The notes under the pieces are model-generated. The model searched no databases. It had not been told where the DNA came from and was given only the letters and a program-made list of their open reading frames with translations. The translations under genes were made by a program, and so were the position numbers. Positions 18,160-26,500 of a DNA stretch of 64,000 nucleotides are shown piece by piece (the stretch's first letter is position 1; the number at the start of each line of letters is the position of its first letter). This stretch comes from Campylobacteraceae bacterium. GTDB lineage: Bacteria; Campylobacterota; Campylobacteria; Campylobacterales; Sulfurovaceae. Where the stretch lies: assembly GCA_027081355.1 (NCBI GenBank), contig JALWKP010000100.1:1-64000 (forward strand), given 5' to 3'.

Positions 18160-19056
18160 GTGCTAGAAGCAGTAGAGAGAAAAATAGAGCAGTATGTTTT
18201 AAGCTTGGACGAAAAAGATATTGCCAATGTTGTATCTAAAATTCCTGCGGGTAAAAGGCTTAGAGCCAGATTGATGCTGGAGATTGCCGGCAACGGTTTG
18301 AGCGTAATAAAAAGCGCTGCTATTGTAGAGATGATTCACGCTGCAAGTTTGTTGCACGATGATGTAATAGACGAAGCTTACACGCGCAGAGGGGTTGCTT
18401 CTATAAATGCGGTTTACGGCAATAAAAGCGCTATTATGGTAGGCGATATTTTATATTCTAAAGCATTTTACGAACTTGTAGATATAGACAGATTTGTTGC
18501 TAAAATTATCTCTAATGCGGTTGTGCAGTTAAGCATAGGCGAGCGCAAAGATGTTTATATGGGCGAAAAGTTTAATACCAATAGAGATGAATATATAACT
18601 ATGATTTACCAAAAAACAGCTGCACTTATAGAAGCAGCAGCCGAAGCGGCGGCTGTTTTGGCAGGTAAAAACAGAGAAGTTTATAAAACTTACGGCAGAA
18701 ATTTAGGTATTGCTTTTCAAATGATAGATGATATTTTAGATATAGTCTCAGACAGTTCCACACTTGGTAAACCGGCTTTGAATGATTTTAAAGAAGGCAA
18801 AACGACACTGCCGTATATTTATCTTTACAAAGTTTTAAACAGCGATGATAAACAGAAATTAAGAAATATGCATAAGAAAAAATTAAAGCCTCAAGAACAA
18901 CAGTGGATTTTAGACAAATTTCAACAGCATAATATTATTCAAAAAGCCAAAAACGAAGCTTTTGCACTGATAGAAGAAGCCATAAAACTTATGCAAAATG
19001 CAGGAGAGAAGGGCTTGGAGGCAATTGCAATTAAAATGGTAGATAGGAGTTTTTAA
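18160..19056 (+). CDS. ispB: Polyprenyl diphosphate synthase
   Basis: This trans-isoprenyl diphosphate synthase extends farnesyl diphosphate with IPP to make the long side chain of the respiratory quinone (menaquinone in this phylum). The first Asp-rich motif is LLHDDVIDEA (about residue 66) and the second is QMIDDILDIVSD (about residue 188), both intact. The length is 298 aa. The start is GTG at 18160, preceded by a GGGAATTAGA stretch. hemA follows with no gap. The chain length cannot be set from the motif alone. Confidence 0.93.
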   Translation: MLEAVERKIEQYVLSLDEKDIANVVSKIPAGKRLRARLMLEIAGNGLSVIKSAAIVEMIHAASLLHDDVIDEAYTRRGVASINAVYGNKSAIMVGDILYSKAFYELVDIDRFVAKIISNAVVQLSIGERKDVYMGEKFNTNRDEYITMIYQKTAALIEAAAEAAAVLAGKNREVYKTYGRNLGIAFQMIDDILDIVSDSSTLGKPALNDFKEGKTTLPYIYLYKVLNSDDKQKLRNMHKKKLKPQEQQWILDKFQQHNIIQKAKNEAFALIEEAIKLMQNAGEKGLEAIAIKMVDRSF

Positions 19057-20343
19057 GTGTATTATCAGGTTGTAAGTTTTAATTATAAAAAATGCTCGCT
19101 GGAACAGAGGGAATCTATTGCGTTTAAAGATAAAGAAGAGATAAAAACTTTTCTTAATACCTTAACGGATTTTGAATTTATTTTAGAAGCTTTTGTAGTT
19201 AATACTTGCAACAGGGTGGAAATAATTGCCGCAAGCCGTGATAATTTTGCTACATACCACGCAATTTTGGGACTTTTGAGTAAAACCAAAAATGTCAATT
19301 TTTACGAATTGGCAAAAAATGCTTTAAGATATGAAGAAGATGCCGCAATAGAGCACTTTTTCAGTGTAGTATCTTCGCTTGATTCTATGGTTGTGGGTGA
19401 AGCGCAGATAACAGGGCAGGTTAAAGACGGTTACAGGCTCTCTTACCAAAACGGCACAGCAGGAAAAGAGTTAAACAGGCTTTTGAGTTATGCTACAAGA
19501 TGTGCGGCAGAAGTTAGAAACTCTACAAATATTTCGGAGCATCCAATATCTATTGCATCTGTTGCAGTAGCTCAGGCAGAAGAGGAGCTAGGCTCGGTTT
19601 CGGGTATGATAGCTTTGGTAATAGGCACAGGCGAGATGGGCAAGCTTGCTTGCAAACATTTGCTCAGGGCAGGAGCTGATGTAGTTTTGGTTTCAAGAAC
19701 CAAAGAGCATGCAATTGCCCTTGCGCAGGAGCTTGGCGAGAATGTAAAAGTAGGAGATTACGAGAAGCTGGATTCTTATATTAATAAATATAGACTTCTT
19801 TTTACAGCAACTGCCTCTAAAGAACCTATTATTACTAACGATATGATTGAAGAGAAAAATATGGAGCGCCTTTGGTTTGATATGGCGATACCTAGAGATA
19901 TAGATAATGGAATTTCTCAAGATAATATAAAGATTTATTTTATCGATGATTTACAAGAAATTTCTAAAAACAACCACGCTTTAAGAAAAGAGCAAGCGCT
20001 TGTTGCTTCTGAAATTGTTTTACGCTATAAAGAAGAGTTTTTGCGCTGGCTGCAAGCTCTTTCTGTTGAGCCTGTTATTAAACAGATGAGGTTAAATATC
20101 GATAAAATCGTAAAAGAAGAGGTAAGCAGAGTAATAAAAAAAGGTTTTGTGCCAAGCGAATACCGGGAAAATTTGGAATATATGGCAAAACAGCTTTTTG
20201 ATAAGTTTTTGCATAATCCTACAAAGAAAATGCGCTCTTTGTCCAAAGAGAGCGAAGGAAGTGCGGCAATCGAAGCTATTAAAGAGGTATTTGATATTAA
20301 TACCGACAGTATCGACCCTAAAATTTACAAAAAGGATAATTGA
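19057..20343 (+). CDS. hemA: Glutamyl-tRNA reductase
   Basis: HemA reduces glutamyl-tRNA(Glu) with NADPH to glutamate-1-semialdehyde, the first step of C5 heme synthesis. The active-site Cys is in [10 protein letters not shown] (about residue 50), the [17 protein letters not shown] block follows, and an NADPH-binding fold with [15 protein letters not shown] sits near 190. At 428 aa it is full length with the C-terminal dimerisation helix. GTG directly follows the ispB stop. hemC lies four genes on in the same transcript. Confidence 0.95.
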   Translation: MYYQVVSFNYKKCSLEQRESIAFKDKEEIKTFLNTLTDFEFILEAFVVNTCNRVEIIAASRDNFATYHAILGLLSKTKNVNFYELAKNALRYEEDAAIEHFFSVVSSLDSMVVGEAQITGQVKDGYRLSYQNGTAGKELNRLLSYATRCAAEVRNSTNISEHPISIASVAVAQAEEELGSVSGMIALVIGTGEMGKLACKHLLRAGADVVLVSRTKEHAIALAQELGENVKVGDYEKLDSYINKYRLLFTATASKEPIITNDMIEEKNMERLWFDMAIPRDIDNGISQDNIKIYFIDDLQEISKNNHALRKEQALVASEIVLRYKEEFLRWLQALSVEPVIKQMRLNIDKIVKEEVSRVIKKGFVPSEYRENLEYMAKQLFDKFLHNPTKKMRSLSKESEGSAAIEAIKEVFDINTDSIDPKIYKKDN

Positions 20344-20345
20344 TA

Positions 20346-22070
20346 ATGCGATTTTCTGAATCTTTTATATATACAAGCAAAGAAGCGCCAAGCGATGCGG
20401 TTTTACCAAGCCACATTTATTTAGTTAGAGGCGGATTTATTCAAAGTGTAGGGGCAGGGCTTTACAACTTTTTGCCGCTTGGTAAAAAAGTTTTAGACAA
20501 AGTTAGAGCAGTTGCCAAAGAAGAGTTGGATAAAGCAGGGTGCCAAGAGGTGGAACTGGCATTTGTAACCCCTAGCGAATTTTGGAAAGAGAGCGGCAGG
20601 TTTGAAAAATACGGCAAAGAGCTTTTAAGATTTAAAGATAGAAAAGATTCCGAATATGTTTTGGGACCGACGCATGAAGAGATGATGGTAAATATGGCGC
20701 GCGCTTTTATTAAAAGCTATAAGCAGCTGCCTGTAAATCTGTATCAGATAAAAACAAAATTCCGCGATGAGATAAGACCGCGCTTTGGGCTTATGAGAGG
20801 GCGTGAATTTTTAATGAAAGACGGTTACAGCTTCCATAAAGACGAAGAGTCGATGATAAAAGACGGCTTTGAAAAAATGGAAAAAACTTACAGCCGAATT
20901 TTCGAGCGTCTAGGGCTTGATTTTAGAATTGTAGAAGCAGACAGCGGGGCTATCGGCGGAAGCGGAAGCAAAGAGTTTATGGTTTTAGCCGACAGCGGCG
21001 AAGATACGATAGTTGTTTGCGAAGATTGCGATTACGGGGCAAATATCGAAGCGGCAGTGCGCGAAAATCCAAAAGCTCCCCACGAGATTGATGCAGAGTA
21101 TGAAAGACCCGAAATGCAATTTGGCAAATTCTACACACCTGATGTAAAAACAATCGATGAATTGGCAGAATTCTTTCATATAGAACCGTATTATACACTT
21201 AAAACCGTGGCTAAAAAAGCGCTTTACGACGAGGGCGTAGAAAAAATCGTTCTATTTGGCATAAGGGGCAGCGACGAATTGCAAGAGGTAAAAGCGTGCA
21301 ATGCGGTAAATGCCAACGATTTAGTTGATGTAAGCGATGAAGAGTTAGAAAAAGCAGGGCTGGTTCCGGGCTTTATGGGACCGAAAGATTTACCTGAAGA
21401 TGTAATTTTTATTGCCGATAAAACATTAGAGGGCGAGATTTCTATTATTGCCGGAGCAAACGAAAAAGATTATCATTATGTGGGCTTAAATTTGGTTGTA
21501 TTAAAATTAGAACATAAAGATTTGGCTGCTGTAAAAGAGGGTGACAGCTGCATTAAATGCGGCGGAAAGCTAAAATACACAAAAGGCATAGAAGTAGGGC
21601 ATATTTTCCAGCTTGGAACAAGATACAGCGCCCCTATGAAAGCTGAATTTTTAGATGAAAACGGCAAATCTAAGCCTTTTGTAATGGGAACTTACGGTAT
21701 AGGAATTTCAAGACTTTTAGCCGCAATTATCGAACAGCATCACGATGAGAGAGGTCCGATATGGACAAAAGAGAGCGCTCCGTTTGATTTAGAAATTATA
21801 ATTTCAAATATTAAAAAAGAAGAAGAGTTAAAAACAGGCGAAAGCCTATACAAAGAGCTTAGCAAAGATTTCGATGTGCTTTTAGACGACAGAAAAGAGC
21901 GCTTTGGATTTAAAATAAGCGATTATGAGCTTTTGGGGATTCCATACGCAATAATTGTAGGTAAAAAAATAAAAGACGGTTTAGTTGAAATAGTAGATAG
22001 AAAAACGCTTCAAAAGCAAGAAGTGAATGTAAAAGAAGCTGTTGAAAAAATAAAAAGGTTATTAGTATAA
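20346..22070 (+). CDS. proS: Prolyl-tRNA synthetase
   Basis: This is a class II ProRS of the bacterial type, with an editing (INS) domain inserted between motifs 2 and 3 (about residues 230-390) that clears Ala-tRNA(Pro). Motif 2 is seen as the [21 protein letters not shown] stretch (about 140-160) and motif 3 as [10 protein letters not shown] (about 445), followed by the anticodon domain. The length is 574 aa. I use ATG 20346 just after the hemA stop. It overlaps fxsA by one base (TAATG). Confidence 0.96.
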   Translation: MRFSESFIYTSKEAPSDAVLPSHIYLVRGGFIQSVGAGLYNFLPLGKKVLDKVRAVAKEELDKAGCQEVELAFVTPSEFWKESGRFEKYGKELLRFKDRKDSEYVLGPTHEEMMVNMARAFIKSYKQLPVNLYQIKTKFRDEIRPRFGLMRGREFLMKDGYSFHKDEESMIKDGFEKMEKTYSRIFERLGLDFRIVEADSGAIGGSGSKEFMVLADSGEDTIVVCEDCDYGANIEAAVRENPKAPHEIDAEYERPEMQFGKFYTPDVKTIDELAEFFHIEPYYTLKTVAKKALYDEGVEKIVLFGIRGSDELQEVKACNAVNANDLVDVSDEELEKAGLVPGFMGPKDLPEDVIFIADKTLEGEISIIAGANEKDYHYVGLNLVVLKLEHKDLAAVKEGDSCIKCGGKLKYTKGIEVGHIFQLGTRYSAPMKAEFLDENGKSKPFVMGTYGIGISRLLAAIIEQHHDERGPIWTKESAPFDLEIIISNIKKEEELKTGESLYKELSKDFDVLLDDRKERFGFKISDYELLGIPYAIIVGKKIKDGLVEIVDRKTLQKQEVNVKEAVEKIKRLLV

Positions 22071-22498
22071 TGCTTTTTTTGATTGTAGGGTATTTTATTA
22101 TTGAATTGCTGGCTTCTATAAAGGTTGGAATTACAATAGGCTTTGGATGGAGCGTGGTGTGGGTTGTGGCAACCTCATTTATCGGGGCTCTGCTTCTGAG
22201 GCTTTCGCCTTATGCAATTATGGATAGTATTAATAAAATAGGTTTTGGGAAATTCAATATAGTCAGTGCCCAAAATGCTGCAATTTCTTATATTTTGGGT
22301 GCTATTTTATTGATAATCCCCGGAGTGTTTAGCGATATTTTGGGAATAATTTTACTTTTATACACGATTTATTTAAGATTATTCGCTAAAATACCGACTG
22401 AAGTTAAAAATTTTAAAAACAGTAAAGGAGATGACGATGTCATTGATGTTGAAATTATCGACAGCAGTTCTAGCGACAACTTTGCTAGCAAGCGCTAA
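22070..22498 (+). CDS. fxsA: FxsA-family membrane protein
   Basis: A 142-aa protein with three or four hydrophobic segments in the first 110 residues (LFLIVGYFIIELLASIKVG, WSVVWVVATSFIGALLL, ISYILGAILLIIPGVFSD) and a polar Asp/Glu/Ser tail. The PGVFSDILGIILL segment is the FxsA hallmark. The family is an inner-membrane protein linked in E. coli to phage exclusion sensitivity; the normal role is unclear. Its 3' end overlaps the next gene by 62 bp. The proS-fxsA-hemC order is conserved in Campylobacter. Confidence 0.85.
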   Translation: MLFLIVGYFIIELLASIKVGITIGFGWSVVWVVATSFIGALLLRLSPYAIMDSINKIGFGKFNIVSAQNAAISYILGAILLIIPGVFSDILGIILLLYTIYLRLFAKIPTEVKNFKNSKGDDDVIDVEIIDSSSSDNFASKR

Positions 22499-23264
22499 AT
22501 TTGATTTAGAAAATTATGTAAGACACGATTTAATAAGAAATCCTCAAATTAAAGTAAACAGTGTAGAGTTAATTGCAAAAAAAGATGTGCCAAATTTAAA
22601 AGATTGGAAAGCGTATCTTTTTTTAATGAATTTAACTATCAAAAACAAAGCCGATGATTATCCCGAAACAGTTTTGGTAAATGAAAAAGAGGGTATTGTA
22701 TCTTTAGATTTATACGATTATAAACATCATAAAAAGCTGGCTGATGATTTGCATCCAAAATTAGGCGAAGGTTACTATAACGATGCGCATTTGGTTGCAG
22801 GGAAAAAAGATGCTAAACATAAAATTGTTGTATTTTCTGACCCAATGTGCCCATTTTGCAGAAAGTATGTTCCGGATATTTACAAAAGCGTAAAAGAGCA
22901 TCCTGATGATTTTGCATTATATTATTACCATATGCCTTTAAAAAGAATACATCCGGTTTCTGGTGTTTTAACGCGTGTAATGGAAGTATTGCAACATAAA
23001 GGCAAAATAGAAGATGCTATGAAAATGTATGATTTAAATATTCCTTTAAACGAAACAGATGAAAATAAAGTTTTAAAAACTGTTAATGAGCAATTAAAAG
23101 TTAATGTTACAAAAGAAGAGATTGATGATAAAAAGATAAAAGATGATATTGATTCAGATGTAAAAAAAGCAACAAGAGTTATGTTAAGAGGAACACCGAC
23201 AGTTTATTTAGACGGTAAATATGACCCGGATATTACAAGTTATAAAAAATTAATTAAGAAGTAA
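22437..23264 (+). CDS. Periplasmic DsbC/G-like thiol-disulfide protein
   Basis: A signal peptide (MSLMLKLSTAVLATTLLASA) precedes a thioredoxin fold with the active-site PMCPFCRKY (CPFC, about residue 140) and the cis-Pro loop RGTPTVYLDG near the C-terminus. An N-terminal 110-residue domain resembles the dimerisation part of DsbC/DsbG. It is probably a periplasmic disulfide isomerase or reductase. AAGGAG lies 6 nt ahead of ATG 22437, inside the fxsA coding region, so translation is likely coupled. Substrates cannot be told from sequence; a role near heme or cytochrome c maturation is only suggested by hemC. Confidence 0.87.
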   Translation: MSLMLKLSTAVLATTLLASAKFDLENYVRHDLIRNPQIKVNSVELIAKKDVPNLKDWKAYLFLMNLTIKNKADDYPETVLVNEKEGIVSLDLYDYKHHKKLADDLHPKLGEGYYNDAHLVAGKKDAKHKIVVFSDPMCPFCRKYVPDIYKSVKEHPDDFALYYYHMPLKRIHPVSGVLTRVMEVLQHKGKIEDAMKMYDLNIPLNETDENKVLKTVNEQLKVNVTKEEIDDKKIKDDIDSDVKKATRVMLRGTPTVYLDGKYDPDITSYKKLIKK

Positions 23265-23267
23265 TTT

Positions 23268-24221
23268 GTGAAAAAAGTAGTAATAGCAACAAGAGAGAGT
23301 CAGCTTGCGCTTTGGCAGGCGTATCATATTCAAGATAGAATAAAAGAGCTTTTTAGCGATGTAAAAGTGGAAATAAATAAGATGACCAGCAGAGGCGATG
23401 TTGTTTTGGATAAGCCCTTAGCGCTTATTGGCGGCAAGGGGCATTTTACTAAAGAGCTGGAAGATGCTATGCTGGAGGGGCGTGCAAATTTGGCTGTCCA
23501 TTCTTTAAAGGATGTGCCTACATTTATTCCAAAAGGGCTTAAACTTGCTGCCGTTACAAAAAGAGAAGACCAAAGCGACCTTTTTTTATCTCATAAATAT
23601 GCAAGCTTTGAAGAGTTGCCAAAAGGCGCGGTTGTAGGAACAACAAGTTTACGCCGCAGGATGCAGCTGCTTAAAAAACGCCCTGATTTAACGGTAAAGG
23701 ATTTACGCGGTAATGTAAATACCCGTTTAAGAAAGCTTAAAGAGGGGCAGTATGATGCAATTATACTAGCATATATCGGGCTTAAAAGATTGGATTTAAT
23801 AAAAGATATTCCATATACCCAAAAGCTTGATTTTATGATACCGCCAATGGGGCAAGCAGCGCTTGGCATCGAAATTATCGAAGGCAACTCTTTTTTAGAA
23901 GAGGTTGCAAACAGTTTAAATGATGAAAATACTTTTATTTGCACCAAAATAGAGCGGGATTTTATTTCTAAAATTGGGGCAGGATGCTCGGCGCCTGTTG
24001 CGATAAATGCCGTAATTAACGGGGATAAAGTTGAAGTAAAAGCTTTAATAGGTTATGTTGACGGCTCTAAAATTTTAGAAGAGAATATTTCTGCCTTAAT
24101 TGACGAATATGACAGTTTAGGTTTTAAATTGGCAGAAAAAATGATAGAGCAGGGTGCAATAGAATTATTGAAAGAGGCGGAAGAAAATGCATTTAAGCAA
24201 GAGCGTCCTGAGCGTATTTAG
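23268..24221 (+). CDS. hemC: Porphobilinogen deaminase (hydroxymethylbilane synthase)
   Basis: HemC links four porphobilinogens into hydroxymethylbilane. Motifs are ATRESQLALWQA at the N-terminus, VHSLKDVPT, the Arg-rich GTTSLRRRMQLL and DLRGNVNTRL blocks, and the cofactor-bearing Cys in GAGCSAPVAI (about residue 238) that carries dipyrromethane. The length is 317 aa. It starts with GTG 3 bp after the Dsb-like gene. The last 35 bp overlap a lipoprotein gene in another frame. Confidence 0.96.
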   Translation: MKKVVIATRESQLALWQAYHIQDRIKELFSDVKVEINKMTSRGDVVLDKPLALIGGKGHFTKELEDAMLEGRANLAVHSLKDVPTFIPKGLKLAAVTKREDQSDLFLSHKYASFEELPKGAVVGTTSLRRRMQLLKKRPDLTVKDLRGNVNTRLRKLKEGQYDAIILAYIGLKRLDLIKDIPYTQKLDFMIPPMGQAALGIEIIEGNSFLEEVANSLNDENTFICTKIERDFISKIGAGCSAPVAINAVINGDKVEVKALIGYVDGSKILEENISALIDEYDSLGFKLAEKMIEQGAIELLKEAEENAFKQERPERI

Positions 24222-24603
24222 TATCGCACTGTTATTGAGTGCGTGCGACGACGGCGCTTATGTGAATTATTATGATAAATCTTTAAAAAATCACAAGTTA
24301 GAGTGCCTTTCTTATATTCCATCTTCAAACAATGCTTTGGATAAAAAGCTTTTGACTTTATATAAATTTGATAAAAACTGTAAATATACTCTTGTTTTAT
24401 CTTACAAAACCGGTATTGTATGCCATAGCCCCTATAATGTTCCAAGTAAAGTAAACAGCAATTTTCCTTCGGCATTTATAGAATTAGATGTAAAAAAAGG
24501 ATTTAAAACGGTATATAGTTATTATAAAGATTTAACATCTAAACCCGATACCGGCGATTTAGAAAATGCTTTTGAAAGATTGAGAGAAGATATTTTAAAA
24601 TAA
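24187..24603 (+). CDS. Putative lipoprotein overlapping hemC
   Basis: The start lies inside the hemC 3' end. MHLSKSVLSVFSIALLLSAC gives a clear signal peptide with lipobox LSAC (Cys at 20), followed by DD, which in enterobacteria would favour inner-membrane retention. The mature 119 residues contain three more Cys (LECLSY, KNCKYT, IVCHS) and no domain I recognise. The overlap with hemC points to co-translation and retention in this operon. Confidence 0.78.
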   Translation: MHLSKSVLSVFSIALLLSACDDGAYVNYYDKSLKNHKLECLSYIPSSNNALDKKLLTLYKFDKNCKYTLVLSYKTGIVCHSPYNVPSKVNSNFPSAFIELDVKKGFKTVYSYYKDLTSKPDTGDLENAFERLREDILK

Positions 24604-24633
24604 CTCTCAGCCTGGGGTTTATGGAATTTAAGT

Positions 24634-24668
24634 TATTAGACTTGTTGAGATATCAAGTCTATTAACTA
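24634..24668. other. Hairpin upstream of yebC
   Basis: GTTATTAGACTTG and CAAGTCTATTAAC pair at 12 of 13 positions around a 9-nt loop. There is no T run, so it may be a leader structure or a processing site rather than a terminator. Confidence 0.5.
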
Positions 24669-24718
24669 AACTTAATGCAAAAAGTGCAATAATTACAAAA
24701 AAAATTTGGAGTTGCCAA

Positions 24719-25459
24719 ATGGGTAGAGCGTTTGAATATAGAAAAGCTGCAAAAATGAAAAGATGGGGAACAATGTCAAGACTGTTCCCTAAACTTGGCA
24801 AGCAAATTACAATAGCTGCAAAAGAGGGCGGTTCGCCTGACCCTGAGATGAATGCAAAATTAAGAACTGCAATTATGAATGCCAAAGCTCAAAATATGCC
24901 TAAAGATTTAATAGAAAGAGCGGCAAAAAGAGCTTTTGACAAAAATGCGGCAGATATTAAAGAGATTAGATATGAAGCCAAAGCCCCGCACGGCGTGCAA
25001 ATGATTATAGAGTGCGCAACAGACAACAGCACAAGAACCGTTGCAAATGTCAGAGCTGCACTTAAGAGGGGCGGCGGAGAGATGCTGACTTCGGGTGCAC
25101 TAAACTTTATGTTTACAAGAAAAGCGGTATTTGTTTTTGATAAAACAGATGATATGGATGTAGAAGAGTTAGAGCTTGATTTAATAGATTACGGTTTAGA
25201 AGAGATAGAAGAAGATGTAGAGCCGCAAGAAAACGGAGAAGATAAGCCGATATTAAGAGTATATGGCGAATTTACCTCTTTTGGCAAACTCTCTAAAGCT
25301 TTAGAAGAGCGCTCTATTGAAGTGAAATCTGCAAATTTAGAGTTTATTCCAAATATGACAATAGAGTTAAGCGATGAACAGCTTGATGAGATAGAAGAGC
25401 TAATCGAGAAACTAGAAGAAGATGATGATGTAAACAAAGTTTATACAAATTTAGCATAA
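24719..25459 (+). CDS. yebC: YebC/PmpR-family DNA-binding regulator
   Basis: Family block MGRAFEYRKAAKMKRWGTMSRLFPKLGK at the N-terminus, AQNMPKDLIERAAKRA, the YEAKAPHGVQMIIECATDN strand and the acidic C-terminal domain identify a YebC protein (246 aa). Members bind DNA as regulators, and some ease ribosome stalling at proline runs. An imperfect hairpin lies 50 bp upstream. The next small gene starts on its stop codon (TAATG). Confidence 0.93.
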   Translation: MGRAFEYRKAAKMKRWGTMSRLFPKLGKQITIAAKEGGSPDPEMNAKLRTAIMNAKAQNMPKDLIERAAKRAFDKNAADIKEIRYEAKAPHGVQMIIECATDNSTRTVANVRAALKRGGGEMLTSGALNFMFTRKAVFVFDKTDDMDVEELELDLIDYGLEEIEEDVEPQENGEDKPILRVYGEFTSFGKLSKALEERSIEVKSANLEFIPNMTIELSDEQLDEIEELIEKLEEDDDVNKVYTNLA

Positions 25460-25662
25460 TGTGTAAAATAGATTTTACTTTAGATGCCAAAACTATTCAA
25501 GAGCTGCAAGAGTTTGCCAAGCTCTTAAATAAAGATATAAGCAAAATAATGCAAGAAGCTTTAGAAGATTATTTTGCAAAAGCTGAGCAAGAATTGCTTG
25601 CTAAAGAGAAATCGCAAACCAACTTAAGTTATGATGAGTTTTGGGATGGAGTAGATGTTTGA
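25459..25662 (+). CDS. Ribbon-helix-helix (CopG-like) protein, possibly orphan antitoxin
   Basis: A 67-aa protein with the RHH pattern: a short beta strand (KIDFTLDAKTIQEL), then two helices (FAKLLNKDISKIMQEALEDYFAKAEQELL), and a C-terminal tail (NLSYDEFWDGVDV) like the toxin-wrapping tails of antitoxins. It starts on the yebC stop codon. No toxin follows, only a 25-codon frame beginning at 25655 that could be a relic. Either an orphan antitoxin or a small DNA-binding regulator. Confidence 0.7.
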   Translation: MCKIDFTLDAKTIQELQEFAKLLNKDISKIMQEALEDYFAKAEQELLAKEKSQTNLSYDEFWDGVDV

Positions 25663-25732
25663 ATTTAGCTATGACAAAGCAGAAAAAATTAAATATTTTT
25701 ATAATTATGCTATAATCTTGTTTAAAAAATAA
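25655..25732 (+). pseudogene. Possible toxin remnant after the RHH gene
   Basis: A 25-codon frame (begins MFEFSYDKAEKIKYF) overlaps the RHH stop by 8 nt, as toxins overlap antitoxins. The first residues loosely recall the N-terminus of BrnT-like toxins. It ends inside the promoter of the next gene. Chance is a real alternative. Confidence 0.2.
25711..25716 (+). promoter_or_regulatory. -10 box for the 25743 lipoprotein gene
   Basis: GCTATAATCTTG contains TATAAT 27 bp before the ATG, in a very AT-rich stretch. Confidence 0.45.
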
Positions 25733-25742
25733 GGTTTTTAAA

Positions 25743-26366
25743 ATGAAAAAAAGTATTGCATTGCTTAGTTCACTGTTTTTTTTAATTGCTTGCTCTAACA
25801 ATCAGAATTTATCAAAGCCGGGTGCAAAAAAAGAGAATTTGGCTTTAAGCGGTGATAAAGCTGTTTATAACTCTATTTATCAAAATATCTCTAGCCAGAA
25901 TTTAGATACGGCGGACGACAAATATATTAAATTAAAAACAGATTACGAAAACTCTCAGTATTTAAATAGCGCAGCCGATACTTTGGCAGTTGTTCATATG
26001 CAAAACAGTGAAAATATTTTGGCAAATTTTTATTTGCAAGAAGCATTACAAAGCAATCCAAGCGATGATTTTGCTAAATTTTTACTTGTTAAAAACCAAT
26101 TTTTAGCTGCTGTTAAAAACCAAAGAGATAAAAACTATATGAATAAAGCCCTAAAAGCTTTGGAAACAGATAAAGATTTAGTAACAAGCCAAGATGATAT
26201 AATAGCAGCAAATAGTATGCTAAACAGGGTAAAGTTGGATATGGCATACAGCAATAAACAGATAAGCGACCTTTATAAAAGACAAAATAAACAAAAAGCT
26301 TATGAAATTTATCAAGATAAATTCAAACAGCTGGGCGTAAATGTTGATGATGTTTATAAGCCTTAA
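25743..26366 (+). CDS. TPR-like outer-membrane lipoprotein, possibly BamD-like
   Basis: The signal peptide ends in lipobox LIAC (Cys 17). The mature 190 residues are helical and look like tetratricopeptide-type repeats (YNSIYQNISSQNLDTADDKYIKL, SAADTLAVVHMQNSENILANFYLQEALQSNP). A BamD/YfiO-like assembly lipoprotein is one option by size and helix pattern, but I see no diagnostic BamD motif, so the role stays open. It has its own -10 box upstream and a hairpin after it. Confidence 0.65.
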   Translation: MKKSIALLSSLFFLIACSNNQNLSKPGAKKENLALSGDKAVYNSIYQNISSQNLDTADDKYIKLKTDYENSQYLNSAADTLAVVHMQNSENILANFYLQEALQSNPSDDFAKFLLVKNQFLAAVKNQRDKNYMNKALKALETDKDLVTSQDDIIAANSMLNRVKLDMAYSNKQISDLYKRQNKQKAYEIYQDKFKQLGVNVDDVYKP

Positions 26367-26435
26367 TGAGACTTTAAATTATTGGCTCAAAGTTTAAAGC
26401 TAAAAGTTAAGAGCAGCCATTGTCTGTTTATTTTC

Positions 26436-26468
26436 GTAAAAGAGAAACAGTGAAAAAAATCTCTTTTC
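26436..26468. terminator. Terminator-like hairpin between convergent genes
   Basis: AAAAGAGA and TCTCTTTT form an 8-bp stem with a 14-nt loop between the lipoprotein gene and the convergent TRAP permease gene. The stem ends in T- and A-runs, so it could serve both directions. Confidence 0.5.
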
Positions 26469-26500
26469 TCTTGTAGCTTTCTTTAAAAAAACCTCCGAAT

